Notes: generated by a model from the sequence alone, not told the origin. A DNA stretch of 64,000 bases from Molossus alvarezi (GCA_037176705.1 CM073887.1:23377501-23441500); one strand, 5' to 3'. Positions 23,661-35,840 are shown, counted from the first letter of the stretch. Translations and numbers: made by a program.

Positions 23661-26600
23661 GGGGAATGTAAGATGTACTGTTTTGGTGCCTCAGCTAAAA
23701 CAGAGGTAAGAAGAGTCTCGTTTTAACATCCTGTTACAAGTAGTTTTGTTCAACTTTGGACATATTTCATGTTGTGTCTTTCTGCTGACTCAGCATTTTA
23801 TTCACTTAACAAATATTTATGGAGTGCCTGGCATTTTATTGGCTTTGATGCTATTGTCCTGCGTTTAGCTTAATGTTCTCAGGGAAGCAAATAACTCCTA
23901 AGGTCTCCTCTTGGCTTTATGAGATTGTTCCCGGGCTATTCTCTTACAACTTTTTGTTTGTAAGGTGCTTTAACTTAAACTTGCCTGCACAGAAACTCCT
24001 GTAGCACTTTCTGCTCTGCCTTAAAAAGTCTCTATCCATGGACTTGCATATCAGTGCTTAGGATGTCTTGGGGTCATCTACAGCTGCGAATGTTTTGTGG
24101 TGTACCTAGTTTTCCCAATCTCTGAAAAATTACTCACCAAGATTGACCCTTCTTGGTCTCTGAGGACCCTTACTTTTGTCAAGGAAATGGGTCTTTTTTA
24201 TTATCTGGTTTACTTATCCATTTCTAATAGTCCTTTAATCCTATGGTGACTCAATTATTCTTTACTCGCCCATACTTAGTTTTTGTTGTGGACACTTGTC
24301 ACAGGCAACTCCGAAGTCTAAAAAATGACTTGCCCCTCTTTCTCCATGTCAACTTTGATAACCGGATCTGGTTCCTCCACTTAAAACTCATCCTGCTTTG
24401 CCTCCATGGTTGTGCTGATCTGCACTTTCCACAGTTCTGTACTTTATTTAACGATTTCATCAGCTTAGTTGGCATGGAAGAGACAACCAGTGGGTGGTTT
24501 TCTATGGTCCCCTCTGGAGACTCAGAATAAGGCTGACATTGGCAACCTGACCGTTGCCTACCTAACATAGCAACCGTTGCAACAACTGGTCTCACATCAC
24601 GGTCGACCGCTCCACATGTCTGCCCATGAATTCATTCAAAATTCTTAGGTGATCACATCCTGTCTGGGTGATTTATTGATACTGTTTTGCAGTGAAGACT
24701 AGAACATTCTATGCATTTACTACAATTTTATTGCATGTTCCAATCTGTTCATTTCAAGGGCACACATCTTCCCTGGCAAAGGGCAAGGTACAGCGTTGAT
24801 ACAATCTCTTTTCTATTTATTTTTTCTTTTTTGAGGCATTCCATGGGTGCCCTCAGCTTCTTGGTTTTGTTTTTGACATTTTTTGAGGTTTCCTGCAAGG
24901 TGTTGTTTAATAGATCACAGGGTTTCAGAAATAAAAGGGAGGTTAAAATGTAATTTGGTCCATATGCCGCAGCCTAAACATGAAAAACTAAATTTGAAAG
25001 AAGTTATGTGATTTGATCTGACCTACTTAATGGCTTATAGTCCCTTCCTGGTTAGGTGTGCTTATTCTGTGCTATTTATGTTAATATGAAATTTTGAATA
25101 ATACAGGTTCCTTGGGGAGCTTTAAAATGCTGTCCTTTTGTAAACTCCCATGGCGCTGCAAAGAGGGGGCGTCTGATAACTGCCGCTGGGTGCAGCTGGC
25201 AGCTGGCTAGCTGGACTCTGCTCTTCGGGGTCTGAGGGGCCTCCAGGAGACCTGTGGGATCTTCAGGTAGCACCCCCCTCCCGCTCCCCAGCTCAGGATT
25301 CCCCCTGCCTGCCTGCCTTTCCCTGCAGCTCCTGCTGGACACCCTCTGACACCTGCTCATTTCACCGGGACTCACGCTCCTGGGTGCAATGCGCTCCTTT
25401 TTTAAATGCTGCTTTCTCAGAGCATCTCGTTTTGCCGTCTCCCCTGGGAGATCTGAGACACGACACGCGGGGTTTAAGTGGGTTGGGATGAGGGGGGAAG
25501 AAGCCCTTTCATTTCTCTGAGGGTGTAAAGCCAGCCAGCGTCTTTGACTCACCAGCTTGCTGCCTGATTTTTACAGCTAAAATGGGGCACTGATTCTCCT
25601 TCCTTTCAGCCTTCCTTCCGAACACTACACACACACTCAGTACCAGGAGTTTTCCGTTCGCATCCGGCCCTCATGGCCTCTTCCCCCGCTGTGACCTTCA
25701 CTGTGGTCTTCACCCTCACCCTGAGGCAGAGCCTCCCGCCTTCTTCCTCTGCCCCCCGTCCTGTGGGTCTGTGCTGGTGCTGGGAGAGCCGGCGGTGAGC
25801 TCCAGAGTGCCTTCCCTTGCTCCAGGCTAACACAGCCGGGCGGACCACAGTGCCCTGCAGGAGCCTGCGTTTTCCAGTCCTCCCGTGTGCTTTGAGCTGC
25901 CGGGCACACAGCAAGGCCTCTGGGAGGCCGTGTTCCTCACTGGATGTGTTCTGGCAGCATCTCTCTGCCTCCACCCCAGCTCCATGGGGTGGGTCTACTA
26001 TTCATCACAGCCAGAGAGAACCTCAGAAATGCACGTCCGCCTGGTCACTCCTCTGCACAGTGCCCTGCTCGCCACACATGATGATGTCCCAACATACTCA
26101 CCACGTGGAAGCATGGATGATGGTCCCTGTTTTCACATCCCTGCGGCGTAGTATAGTATGACACCCATACCCTGCCACAGCCTCACCGTGGCTCAGGTGT
26201 ACTTCCTGCCCCTTGACTTTGACTTAGTCACCTGATGTGCCCCGGCCTAGGATGGTAGTGGGCCTGACCCATGCCAGTGGGTTTGCTCCCCCGTGCCTCT
26301 GCCATTGCCAGGACAAGAACGTACCCCAGGAGCTGCTGCCGCTGTAGCATGGGCCCCGGAATGACACGTGTGGCGGAGGGCTGCCCTGGCCGACCCCCAG
26401 GTGTGCAGTAGACACAGACGTTGACTGCTGTGTGCCGGAGCTGGCGGACGCAGAATCCAGTCCTGACCAGGGCCTGCCTCGTGTTCTCAGTGTCCTGTCG
26501 CACGGGGTTTCTGGACAGGCTTGTCCTCATTCACTGCCGTCCAGCAGCGTGTTCCTGCCCAAGGGCTTGGCACTGGCTGCTTCTCCCACTTTCAAAGTAT

Positions 26601-27289
26601 TTTCTTCAACTACAGCAATGCACGTCAGTCTCATCTGATCGGACCCCTGGGAGCGGTGAGTGGGGGCATGAAGCAGGGTAAGGGGGTAGCAAGTCCTGGC
26701 AGGTACAGAGGAAGCTGTTTAAAGGCGGTGGCCTGAGGGGGGACATTTGAATAGAGAATTGAAGACGGTGAGGGGACAAAGCATGCACAGGTCAGCCAGG
26801 CAAACGGAGTCTTCTGCCCACTCTATGGGTTCCTTCTGCCTGGGGACAGTCTGAACTCTCCTCTTCATCTGCAAAGTCCTTTCTTCCTTCTGGCGCTACC
26901 CACACCCTTGGGGCCACATCCTTCTGGGGCTCTCCGCTTTGTAGGAGGCTGATATCACTAGGCAGATGGCCCTATGTCTAGAGGCCACGCAGCAGCCTTC
27001 CAGGGGTTTCTTGGGAAGAATCATCTTGAGTTCATAGTCAGCTGGAAATGTAAGAAGTTGGACTGATAAAAACAATATTCAGCAAGAATGTTAAACATGT
27101 ATTAAATCTGTCATTCTTCCAGCTATTCTGAAAATATCTTGTGTCTCCGGCCAGGTTGGTAGGGAGCTGGTCACATGGTGTCATACGAGCTCCCAACACA
27201 CTGCTAGAGTTGAGTTGTCCTTTATTGTGATACCACTGGCCGGTGCTGAGGTCCATAGATGACACGTTGTGGTCTAGTGCCTTCCTACT
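23661..27289. other. Unique sequence, GC-rich from about 25.1 kb
   Basis: No gene seen. A short L2/MIR-like tail (TTCACTTAACAAATATTTATGGAGTGCC) lies at about 23795-23850. The stretch from about 25140 to 26950 is noticeably GC-richer than its surroundings and carries many overlapping ORFs up to 158 codons on both strands, none of which resembles a known family. It is not dense enough in CpG to call a CpG island by eye. Confidence 0.45.
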
Positions 27290-27426
27290 CACTGCGTGGT
27301 CTGAGGACCAGCCGCATGAACACCAAGGGGGAGCTTGTCACACAGGCGGAATCTCAGGCTCCAGCCCAGACCACCTGAACCAGTTCCTCCAGTGACCTTG
27401 TGCACCTCGAAGTCTGAGAAGAACTG
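27290..27426 (+). mobile_element. MER5A-type hAT MITE
   Basis: GTGGTCTGAGGACCAGCCGCATGAACACC, GGAGCTTGTCACACAGGCGGAATCTCAGGC, CCAGCCCAGACCACCTGAACC and a CTCGAAGTCTGAGAAGAACTG end match MER5A from one terminus to the other, with the usual loss of the second half. Confidence 0.75.
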
Positions 27427-27861
27427 ATCAATTTCCTGTTTATGATATCCCTTGTTACCCTTTTTACTAGGACTTTGCAGTTCCTGTTTAGTTAGTCCCA
27501 AGACAAATGGTCCTTCTGAGCATTTTATTTGCTTTGTGGCTCTTGTTGACATTGCAAATTGTGTTTAGTTTCTCCTTCCTGAATGCTGCAAAATCTTTAT
27601 ATCCCACACTGCCTCATACCATGACTTGCACAAAGTAGGGAAAGTGTGGATGTTTATCTGGTGTATAAATGAATGTACCTATTCCCTGTATGACTAGAAA
27701 TAAAAGACCTGGAAAGGCCTACAGTGGAGCATCGTACTGGCATCAGGATGGCAGAGGAATTGGGAGGTGGCTTTGATGGGCCCCAGGCAGAGCAGGTGCC
27801 AACTGGGAAAGAAGAGAGACAGCTTCATTCTTGTGGATATGGCTTCCTCTGCAAGCTGGGA

Positions 27862-28869
27862 GCCCTGCACACTGCACAGGGAGCTCTGCACACTGCACAG
27901 GGAGCTCTGCACACTGTACAGGGAGCCCTGCACACTGTACACGGAGCCCTGCACACTGCACAGGGAGCCCTGCACACTGTACAGGGAGCCCTGCACACTG
28001 CACAGGGAGCTCTGCACACTGCACAGGGAGCTCTGCACACTGCACAGGGAGCCCTGCACACTGTACACGGAGCCCTGCACACTGCACAGGGAGCCCTGCA
28101 CACTGCACAGGGAGCCCTGCACACTGTACACGGAGCCCTGCACACTGCTCAGGGAGCCCTGCACACTGTACAGGGAGCCCTGAACACTGTACAGGGAGCC
28201 CTGCACACTGCACAGGGAGCTCTGCACACTGCTCAGGGAGCCCTGCACACTGCACAGGGAGCCCTGCACACTGTACACGGAGCCCTGCACACTGCTCAGG
28301 GAGCCCTGCACACTGCTCAGGGAGCACTGCACACTGCACAGGGAGGTCTGCACACTGCTCAGGGAGCCCTGCACACTGCTCAGGGAGCTCTGCACACTGC
28401 ACGGGGAGCCCTGCACACTGTACACGGAGCCCTGCACACTGCACAGAGAGCCCTGCACACTGCTCAGGGAGCTCTGCACACTGCACAGGGAGGTCTGCAC
28501 ACTGCACAGGGAGCTCTGCACACTGCACAGGGAGCCCTGCACACTGTACAGGGAGCCCTGCACACTGTACACGGAGCCCTGCACACTGCACAGGGAGCCC
28601 TGCACACTGCACAGGGAGCCCTGCACACTGCACAGGGAGCCCTGCACACTGTACAGGGAGCTCTGCACACTGCACAGGGAGCCCTGCACACTGCACAGGG
28701 AGCCCTGCACACTGCACAGGGAGCTCTGCACACTGCACAGGGAGCCCTGCACACTGTACAGGGAGCCCTGCACACTGTACACGGAGCCCTGCACACTGCA
28801 CAGGGAGCCCTGCACACTGCACAGGGAGCCCTGCACACTGCACAGGGAGCTCTGCACACTGTACAGGGA
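27862..28869 (+). repeat. Minisatellite: 48 tandem copies of a 21-bp unit
   Basis: The array is 1,008 bp, exactly 48 units, of the consensus GCCCTGCACACTGCACAGGG plus A. Units differ at a few fixed sites: CCCTG/CTCTG at the start, GCACA/GTACA/GCTCA in the middle and CAGGG/CACGG near the end. Because 21 is divisible by three and the unit has no stop codon in any frame, four frames stay open throughout (364-400 residues) and the other two are broken only by point variants (a TGA from CCTGAACAC at 28181, and units with GCTCAGG). The translated unit on the plus strand is ALHTAQG. Units 33-38 (28534-28659) and 43-48 (28744-28869) show the same order of variants, a 210-bp higher-order duplication. 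The unit is nearly palindromic (CCCTG...CAGGG). I read it as a non-coding VNTR: no splice sites, signal sequence or family match support a protein. Confidence 0.97.
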
Positions 28870-31170
28870 ACCCTGTGAAACCTCCTCACGTGCCAATTTG
28901 GTCTTTCGTATCGTCAGCTGGGTAATGATGATCCCAAATGGACCTGCCTCACCCCTGAAATTAGGGCTGTGGCCTTGTCACCCTTTCTCCTCCATGGCAC
29001 AAGGGGCCTTAGGACTGCCAGGCACTGAAACTTCTGTTCCCACGTTCCAGGAGGGAGAGTGTTCCAGGTTCAGTCTCCCTCCCAAACCACAGCCTGCACC
29101 GAAGGCGTAGCTCCTTGCTGTGCAGGGTCAGGGTGCACAGGAAAGGTGATTAGGCTGGCGGAGGCCCTGTGTCACTCAGGCTGCTGGGAGACAGGAGGAT
29201 GGTACCAGACCATTTCTTTTCTTTATTTCCAGGTATCAGCACCTCTCTGGGGGATTTGAAGATTTGGGGCTGGTCCTCTAAACATGGCCCTTGGGGTTAA
29301 GCAGGCACAGACATCCTAGCACCTTCCTGGCCTGGGCAGTGAGTGGTGAATCCAGACAAACACAGACATTCACTTCCCCGCACCCCATCAGGGACTGTCA
29401 CACCCCCAGCCTCAGTGTGGAGGGGACAGCCTGCAGCACCTGGGCACCACCACGCCTGGCTGTCTCCCCCCACCTGAGAGCCGAGAGTGACGTTCTGTGG
29501 ACTGGAGCAGACCCACGCGTGAGTCCCAGTGTGGGTCACTGACAGAGCTGTAGAAGATGAGGTCCAGTTTCCTTTCCCAAGGGGAGCTGCCCTGTGACAT
29601 TTTTTGGCTGCTCTGCCCACTTCATCCATATGGCCACGCCCGATGTCCTTCCTCGGAGGGGCCTGCACGCTGGACACACAGACGTGGGCGCACAGCTCAG
29701 ATGACTCCGCCAGCGCCCGTGCCCTTCTGTCTATCTGAGTAAGGTTTCATCTGCCTCCAGGCTGCGCAGTCCGCAAAGCATCCAACCGCATCAGGAGGTT
29801 TTTGCAAATCTCTTTAGCTTTTATTGGCCCAAACAATTTAAAGCCAGTCGAAATCTATGGGAAGAGATTAAATGACTAGTATGTGACAATTGCCCAGGTC
29901 GAGGCAGAGATGGCCAGGGTCCGAGGTAGGATAGCCGTCAGGTCAAGCTCGGGCCTCTCAAGATCATACGGCCCCGGAGAGGCACCAGGGAGCCCATCGC
30001 GGTGTTCGCTTCTGCGCGTGGAGCATGTGGCTGTCTGTCCTTCAGCCGGGCTGGGGAGCCCCCTTGCTGGGAGCGTGTGGGAGCCATGTCTGTCCGAGCG
30101 AGTTGGTTATCAGAGGGAGCAGGGGGAGCCGAAAACTGCTGGCAGGAAGTGAGCCGGTGAGGAGAGGAAGCTGGTGCACAGCTGCTCAGATATGTAAAAA
30201 TACCAGCAACTCGTAATCAAGGGGTGGAAAGAGATAGGAGAGTGGCTCCAGGAACTTACCCAAACACCAACTGGTCAACTGGGCTGAACCCACGAGCTGG
30301 GAGGGAGGGGCTGGGCAAAGATTGAAGCAGCTGCCCTCAAGCCCGGGATAAAGAAGACAGCGAAGAGCCCAAACTGATTGATGAAAGAGGAGACGCAGAA
30401 GCTGCCTGCAAAACCCAGATCTCTCTGAGCTGGGCAGGTGCCAGGCTTGTCTGTGTGGGCAGATCCTGAGTGTTCCAACCAGCTCATCTAGGCAGCTTCA
30501 AGCTGTTCCACAGACAGTAGGTGTGAATGCAAAATCATCTCAGACATTCGCTTTGTGAGGTTTCTCTTTAGGAAAAACATGGATAAAGCACCAAAGCTAA
30601 AGGATTCCTTTTCCTTTGGGCCAGTTACCTGCACAGGTATTGGGCCAGTTGTAAGATGCTCGTCTGGGTAGTTCCGAAAAGGCGAGTTGCCTCTTCCTGT
30701 TCATCAGGGTTCTTGGGAGAGCTGCCCTTTCTGAGTCAGAGTTACTCACCATGGTGGCCGAGTCCAGCCTGGAGGGGGTGTTTGAGCTTCTGGTGGGAAC
30801 GGCAGGTGGATGGCAAGGGGAGCTGACTCATGAGGATGTGAAGGTGATCCTTCAGGATCCTTGAGAGGGAAAATTTAGAAAGAGATGGACCTAGTCTCTT
30901 ATCCCATTAGGCAGGGACATTGGACAGCTTACTTTGGCTTTATAAAGGAATGTGGCTTTATTTTGAAATAGCAGCTGGGGTGGTGTGGAAAAAGGAAGAT
31001 TGCAGGGATAATGAGGAATAAGAGGTTGACAAGGACAGGGACAGCGTTGCTGAAAGTGCAACCTGTGTAAACACATGGAAAAGTGGATACACCTGCCATA
31101 TTTGGGGAGCTTCAAGTTGAAATCTAATTGATCTACAATTAGACATTTCTCTATCCCTTCACTGTTTATC
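28870..31170. other. Unique non-coding sequence
   Basis: GC-rich at first (to about 30.2 kb), then mixed. No gene or recognised repeat. Confidence 0.4.
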
Positions 31171-31180
31171 AAGAGTTTTC

Positions 31181-31422
31181 GCCCTGGCCGGTTTGGCTCA
31201 GCGATTGGAGGGTCGGCCTGCGGTACAGAGAGACCCGGGTTCGGTTCCCGCTAAGGGCATGTACCTTGTTTGCAGTTTGTCCCCGGCCCTGGTTGGTCGT
31301 GCGGGTGGCAGCCACTCGATGTGTCCCTTTCACATCGATGTTTCTCTCTCTCTCTCTCCCTCCTACTCTATCTGAACAAAAAGTGTCCTCGGGTGAGGAT
31401 AAAAAAAAAAAAAGAAAAGAAA
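31181..31422 (+). mobile_element. VES SINE, full length
   Basis: Starts GCCCTGGCCGGTTTGGCTCAG (A box), has GGGTTCGGTTCCCGC (B box), the CATCGATGTTTCTCTCTC body and an A-rich tail after GGGTGAGGAT. Flanked by a perfect duplication AAGAGTTTTC (31171-31180 and 31423-31432). It landed at the edge of a MIR. Transcription by RNA polymerase III from the internal boxes is expected of the family; mobility depends on L1. Confidence 0.97.
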
Positions 31423-31432
31423 AAGAGTTTTC

Positions 31433-31620
31433 ACACAGTTTATCTCATATCTTCACAACTACCCTATGAATGTCATGTTAACTTTTTACAGTAGAGGAAA
31501 CCGAGGCTCAGAGATGTTAAGTGACTTGCCAAGTTCACACAGCTAACAAGCGACAGGCTCAGGGTCCTAACCACGATGTCTAACTTCAAACCTCACATTC
31601 TTGACCACGCTGTGCTGTCA
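31433..31620 (-). mobile_element. MIR SINE, antisense
   Basis: TCTTCACAACTACCCTATGAATG, GAGGAAACCGAGGCTCAGAG, GTTAAGTGACTTGCCAAGTTCACACAGCTAAC and TCCTAACCACGATGTC follow the antisense MIR consensus. Confidence 0.85.
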
Positions 31621-32814
31621 GGCTCCCGGCGTGGTAACAGTTGTACCATGGGACATGACTATGGTCTACCCAGGTAGGGATGAGTATCTTGTCTGTGACA
31701 TTGTTTGGACTTGTCAGTTGTGTGGTGGTAATAATAAAGCAGACTAATTTTTTAGTGGGTTCTATCATTATTTGTAAATCTTTACATACAATTCACCTCT
31801 TCCTGTTTGCAGACAGGGAAAACTTCTTCCTCCAACTACCGCACTGCAGTGGTTCTGACTGTTGTGCTATGGGCCCCGTTTCCAGCCAGAGGCAGGAGGA
31901 GAAACATAGGTAGTCTGCACCAGGTTGTCAACAGGGAAATATGGACCTTTTCAGAAATCGTTGCCCACTGGGGTGTGAGTAGGCGGATCCCGCTGGGTGC
32001 AGGGCAGGCATGTGTTCTCTGCTTTAGAAAGGGAACCCGGGGACAGAGGGGAGGTGATTCTGGCCCTGCCACAGCTCGGGCCGAATGCCCTTCACAGAGA
32101 AGCAGAAACTTCAGACGCAGCCTGGAGACAGCGTGGCAGGGTGAGCAGAGACAGAGATGCACTGGAGACAGCCTGAGTGGCAGGCACACACTTGAGGGCC
32201 GTCAGCCAGAATTCTTAACTGCACTTGATACAGGGAAGAAGTAGACACGTGCCCTGTAAAATTGGCATTCTGCACGTTTGATTAAAAACCAACAGCATTT
32301 TCTTACGTGAAGATACAATTTCTGTGATAAGCTTCCTCCCATGCTCCTTGAGAAAACAATCTTAGAGCAAGATCATTAGTTAGGCAACTGTGCATTGCGT
32401 GTGTGTGTTTATCCAGGTGCCGCAGCGAGATGTGCACAATATTTTCCTTCCTTGCCTCTCAAGGTGAATTCTATTAGGAGGAACAGTTGGAGTCTGGCAT
32501 TCTAGTCAGATACAGCACAGTGAGTTCTTGGTGCGTAGCTGACATTTCCTCTCCAGATTCCGAATTAGAAGGTCTTCTTCTGGACACAGCAGAGCTGAGC
32601 AGGTTACAGACAAGTGATCAGCTTACCTGAGTCATGGAACCACCTTCATGGCCATCCCCAGGGAGACACCAGCCTGTGGCAATGACCCTCAGGCCGCAAT
32701 CCAAACTGTCCTCCTTAAATGCCTGACCTCTGGGAACCAGTTTATTCATTTCTGTTGATGTGGGAATATTTTTTGTTTTTGTAAAAAAAAAAAAAAAAAA
32801 ATTTACAAAATCAA
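31621..32814. other. Unique non-coding sequence
   Basis: No gene or recognised repeat, apart from the A-tract inverted repeat at 32777-32810. Confidence 0.4.
32777..32810. repeat. A-tract flanked by a 9-bp inverted repeat
   Basis: TTTTGTAAA (32777-32785) and TTTACAAAA (32802-32810) are perfect reverse complements around a run of A. The arms and run could fold as a hairpin or simply reflect slippage in a low-complexity tract. Confidence 0.8.
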
Positions 32815-33180
32815 TGCAATTTTCTTGTAAACCCAAAGTGAAACTATACAGAATTAAATAAACATTGATAATCTCCCCTTAACTCCCTATTCCTGTAATC
32901 TCTCTCCTTTCCCCATACCACTGTTAATGGTATGGGATGAATCCATCCTGACCTTCTTCATGTATCATCACATACATATTTTACGTATAGACATGGTTAA
33001 CATGTATATGTATGTGTGTCTATTAATGGGATCCTACTACAATACTATACTACACACATTTTTCAGTGACTTGCTTTTTTCAATGAAGAATTTTACATGT
33101 CGGTACATAGATCCACCTTATTCTTTTAAGCAATGCATTCTATTTAATCCTTCTCCTAATATGGACATTTAAATTATGGG
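32815..33180 (-). mobile_element. L1M LINE fragment, antisense
   Basis: CAGTGACTTGCTTTTTTCAATGAAG, TTTTACATGTCGGTACATAGATCC, ACCTTATTCTTTTAAGCAATGC and AATATGGACATTTAAATTATGG match the antisense L1M ORF2 3' region. The left part is less certain. Confidence 0.6.
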
Positions 33181-34624
33181 AAGCAGACCAAACAGTTCAT
33201 GCTTCTTTTACCCTTATATTGATCCCAATTGTTTGAAGTTCTCCAAAGAGCCAGATTTGGGCTACTGCCTTTGACAATTTGAAGAATACTGAAAACTACC
33301 CTCAGCTCTTCTCTAGATTCTACTCCAAATCTCTCCTCCTCTGAAGCCTGAAAAATTTAATCTTCACCCTTTATTTTGTCATTATCTACCCCCAGGCTCA
33401 TCTTCTAAAATGCAGAGAAACTGGGAATCAAGAGGGGGTGGGGGTAAAACCTTAATCAGAGTTCCTATGCCACAAAGACAAGAGGGTTTTACCAGGAAAA
33501 TTCACACATGAGGTATTGCTGTTATTCTTGCATAGCACTTTAGAAATCATTCTCCCCAGGCCCATGCCCCTTCTGTACCTAGCCTTCATGGGAGCACATG
33601 TCCAGCCTCTTTTCTTGGGGAGCCAGAAGCAACCCAAGAGATTGGAGGAGAAGGAGAGTTTGGGTTGAGGAGGCACTGAAAGGGGATGGGGACGAAAGAG
33701 AGACAAAGAGGAAGCCCTGGATGCTGACAGCTCACAATGTCCAGCTCACACCATTTCCTGGGGCTGACCCCGCCGTCAGCCAGTGTGTTTGCCTGCTGAC
33801 TGGGCTCAAAAGTTAAAATTGGGTTCCCGTGGATGCTGGCCAATGGCTTCCTTGCCATGGGAGCGATTGCTTTTTGCTGTGTTTGCAAGATGTGCAATCA
33901 TTCTTTTTTAATATCAGTAATACACAGTAAAGAGCTTAATCCAATTTACAAAGAAATAGGATCAGACAAGCCCTGAAAATACAATGTGTCTTTATGGCTC
34001 TATGATGTTAGCCCGGGAGAAGAGCTAGTGTTATGACAGCAGGGAAACACTCTCCATCACCATCCTCCTTCCTCTTCGGGATCATGGCACAGGAGTGACA
34101 GGACTGTGAGGGGCTTGGAGTTTTAGGGGGGTCTTTGGAGCTTTCATTCCCACGAAGCACGGAAATTGGAACATATTTACCCAGCAAGGCGCCATATGAA
34201 CGTGCTGTTCCTCATCTATGGAAAGGAAGCTCCTGACCCCTCTCAGGAGAGAATCTATTTAAAGTTATTGCTCATGTAGGGAGCACGCTGATCCACCAGC
34301 ACAGCCTGACTCATGTGAAGGATGTGGCTCAGAGTCACGATGGCTTGTTTTGTGGGCAGGAATAGACAGGGAGGAGAGGCTGGGAGTGGGTGGGACACCC
34401 TGCCCACGAAGCTGCCACAGAACAAAAGCCCATGCTCTATGTCCGCACATGCGAGGGGTGCACCGGCTCCAGATTTGCTCTGACACCCTGATATACTGAT
34501 CTGGGGAGTGGGTGGCCAGAAGTCTCCAGAAAGCTAAAATCCTGATGGTCAGGCAGGTAGGAGGGAGGGCTGGGCTCCCTAGTGGTGGTGGTTCCCACAG
34601 GCTTCAGGGCTTTAGGTCCATGCA
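33181..34624. other. Unique non-coding sequence
   Basis: No gene or recognised repeat. Confidence 0.4.
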
Positions 34625-35100
34625 CATTTTTGGGTGTCAAGTATGCGCCAGGCGTGGTGCTACGCTCAGCAATGAATACAAACTGGCCCTGCCCTTCAGG
34701 AACTTACAAGATGACTTCCGCTGAGGTGCTGGGAGTGTGTGGAGGACAGGTATTGAACCCAGTGTGGGGACTGAAGGAAGACGTTCTGCAGAAGGTGAGC
34801 TGAAGTTTGGAGGGTGAGTCATGTAGGGTTATGTTTTTAAGATAGTAGGGAGGACATTCTAGGCAGAGTGAAGAACAAGAACATCAAAGACATGGAAATA
34901 GCATGGCTTATTCCATGTGGCTAGAGTTTCAAGAAATATGACCAGAGAAGTGGATGGGAGTCAGATCATGGAAAAGTCGACGTCCCTTCAAAGGAGCTGG
35001 GACTACAATCAGTAGGTGATGGGGACCCTGTCAAAGGTTTTAAACAAGGCAGTGACATGGCTTAACCAGTGTTTTCATAGGTCGTGCTGGGGTGTCTGGA
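34625..35100 (-). mobile_element. L2 LINE fragment, antisense
   Basis: TCAAGTATGCGCCAGGCGTGGTGC, CTGCCCTTCAGGAACTTACAAG, AGGACATTCTAGGCAGAGTGAAGAACAAG, GGGGACCCTGTCAAAGGTTTTAAACAAGG and CAGTGACATGGC follow the antisense L2 order. Sequence to about 35300 may continue it but is too decayed to call. Confidence 0.72.
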
Positions 35101-35639
35101 GAATGGGACCATTTTTGTAGCTAGGAGATCACTTAGGAATCTGGGACGTGAGCCAAGGGAAACCCAAAAAGGTCTTGAACATGCATGGAGTCTGATAGGG
35201 AGAAGGTAGGGTGACAGGTGCAGGGACACAGGCTGGAGTGTTTGGGAAAGGGAATTAACAAGGACCAGGCAGGTTGTCAGGGCCCCATCAAAAGGAGACA
35301 AGAATTCCAGCAAGGGATCCAGGAGAAGCTGGATCCTACAGACAGATTTCTCCTGGCAGGGAGTGGGAAGAAAGCAGACAGGATGGGGAGAGTCTAGCTC
35401 TGTAAACACGTGGATGGTGGGGCTACTCTGGGTATAACAGAATTCTAATCCAGTGTGACGTATTCCGGAACCTACATTCCGATGGAGATGGGGTCAGGAT
35501 GGACCTTGGAGAAGGTGAGTGAAAAAAGACCTGTAGGGTGGAGGTCCTTGGTTTCTGCAGCAGGATGGGGCTGGGATAGGCGGTAACTGGCACAGTCTGA
35601 ACTCACTGTGACTGCTCACCTAGCCACCCTGCACGAGTG

Positions 35640-35840
35640 TGCAATAGGCCAGGTCTTTGGAGCTAAATAAACCTAGGTCCCAGTCTTTTTTCAGGAACTT
35701 CCTGGCAAATAGAGGAACTTACTTAACTTCTCAGAATGTCATGTACTATGTGCCCATCTGTAAAACAGAGCTGATGGTACTTACTTCACCTGGTTTTTGT
35801 AAGGAATAGTTAGACGAATACCATATGTAAAGTGACCGGC
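35640..35840 (+). mobile_element. MIR SINE
   Basis: GAACTTACTTAACTTCTCAG, GTGCCCATCTGTAAAACAGAG, TACTTACTTCACCTGG and GGAATAGTTAGACGAATACC follow the sense MIR. A decayed L2-like scrap (to about 35965) with the near-duplicated TGTTCCAGTTACCATGCAAC and TGTTCCAGTAACTATGCAAA follows. Confidence 0.78.

Noticed and set aside
25076..25552. 158-codon minus-strand ORF
   Set aside because: Lies in a GC-rich stretch where stop codons are rare; overlapped by ORFs on the other strand and no family resemblance.
27862..28869. CRISPR array
   Set aside because: Regular repeats are present, but there are no variable spacers, and the DNA is mammalian.
27694..28925. ORFs of 400, 384, 366 and 364 codons as repetitive protein genes
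   Set aside because: All arise from one 21-bp tandem repeat with no stop codon. They overlap on both strands, have no signal peptide or family match, and their unique flanks give no recognisable sequence.
31193..31375. tRNA genes in the VES heads
   Set aside because: Both polymerase III boxes are present in the VES copies, but the cloverleaf is not intact and each head continues into a SINE body with target duplications.
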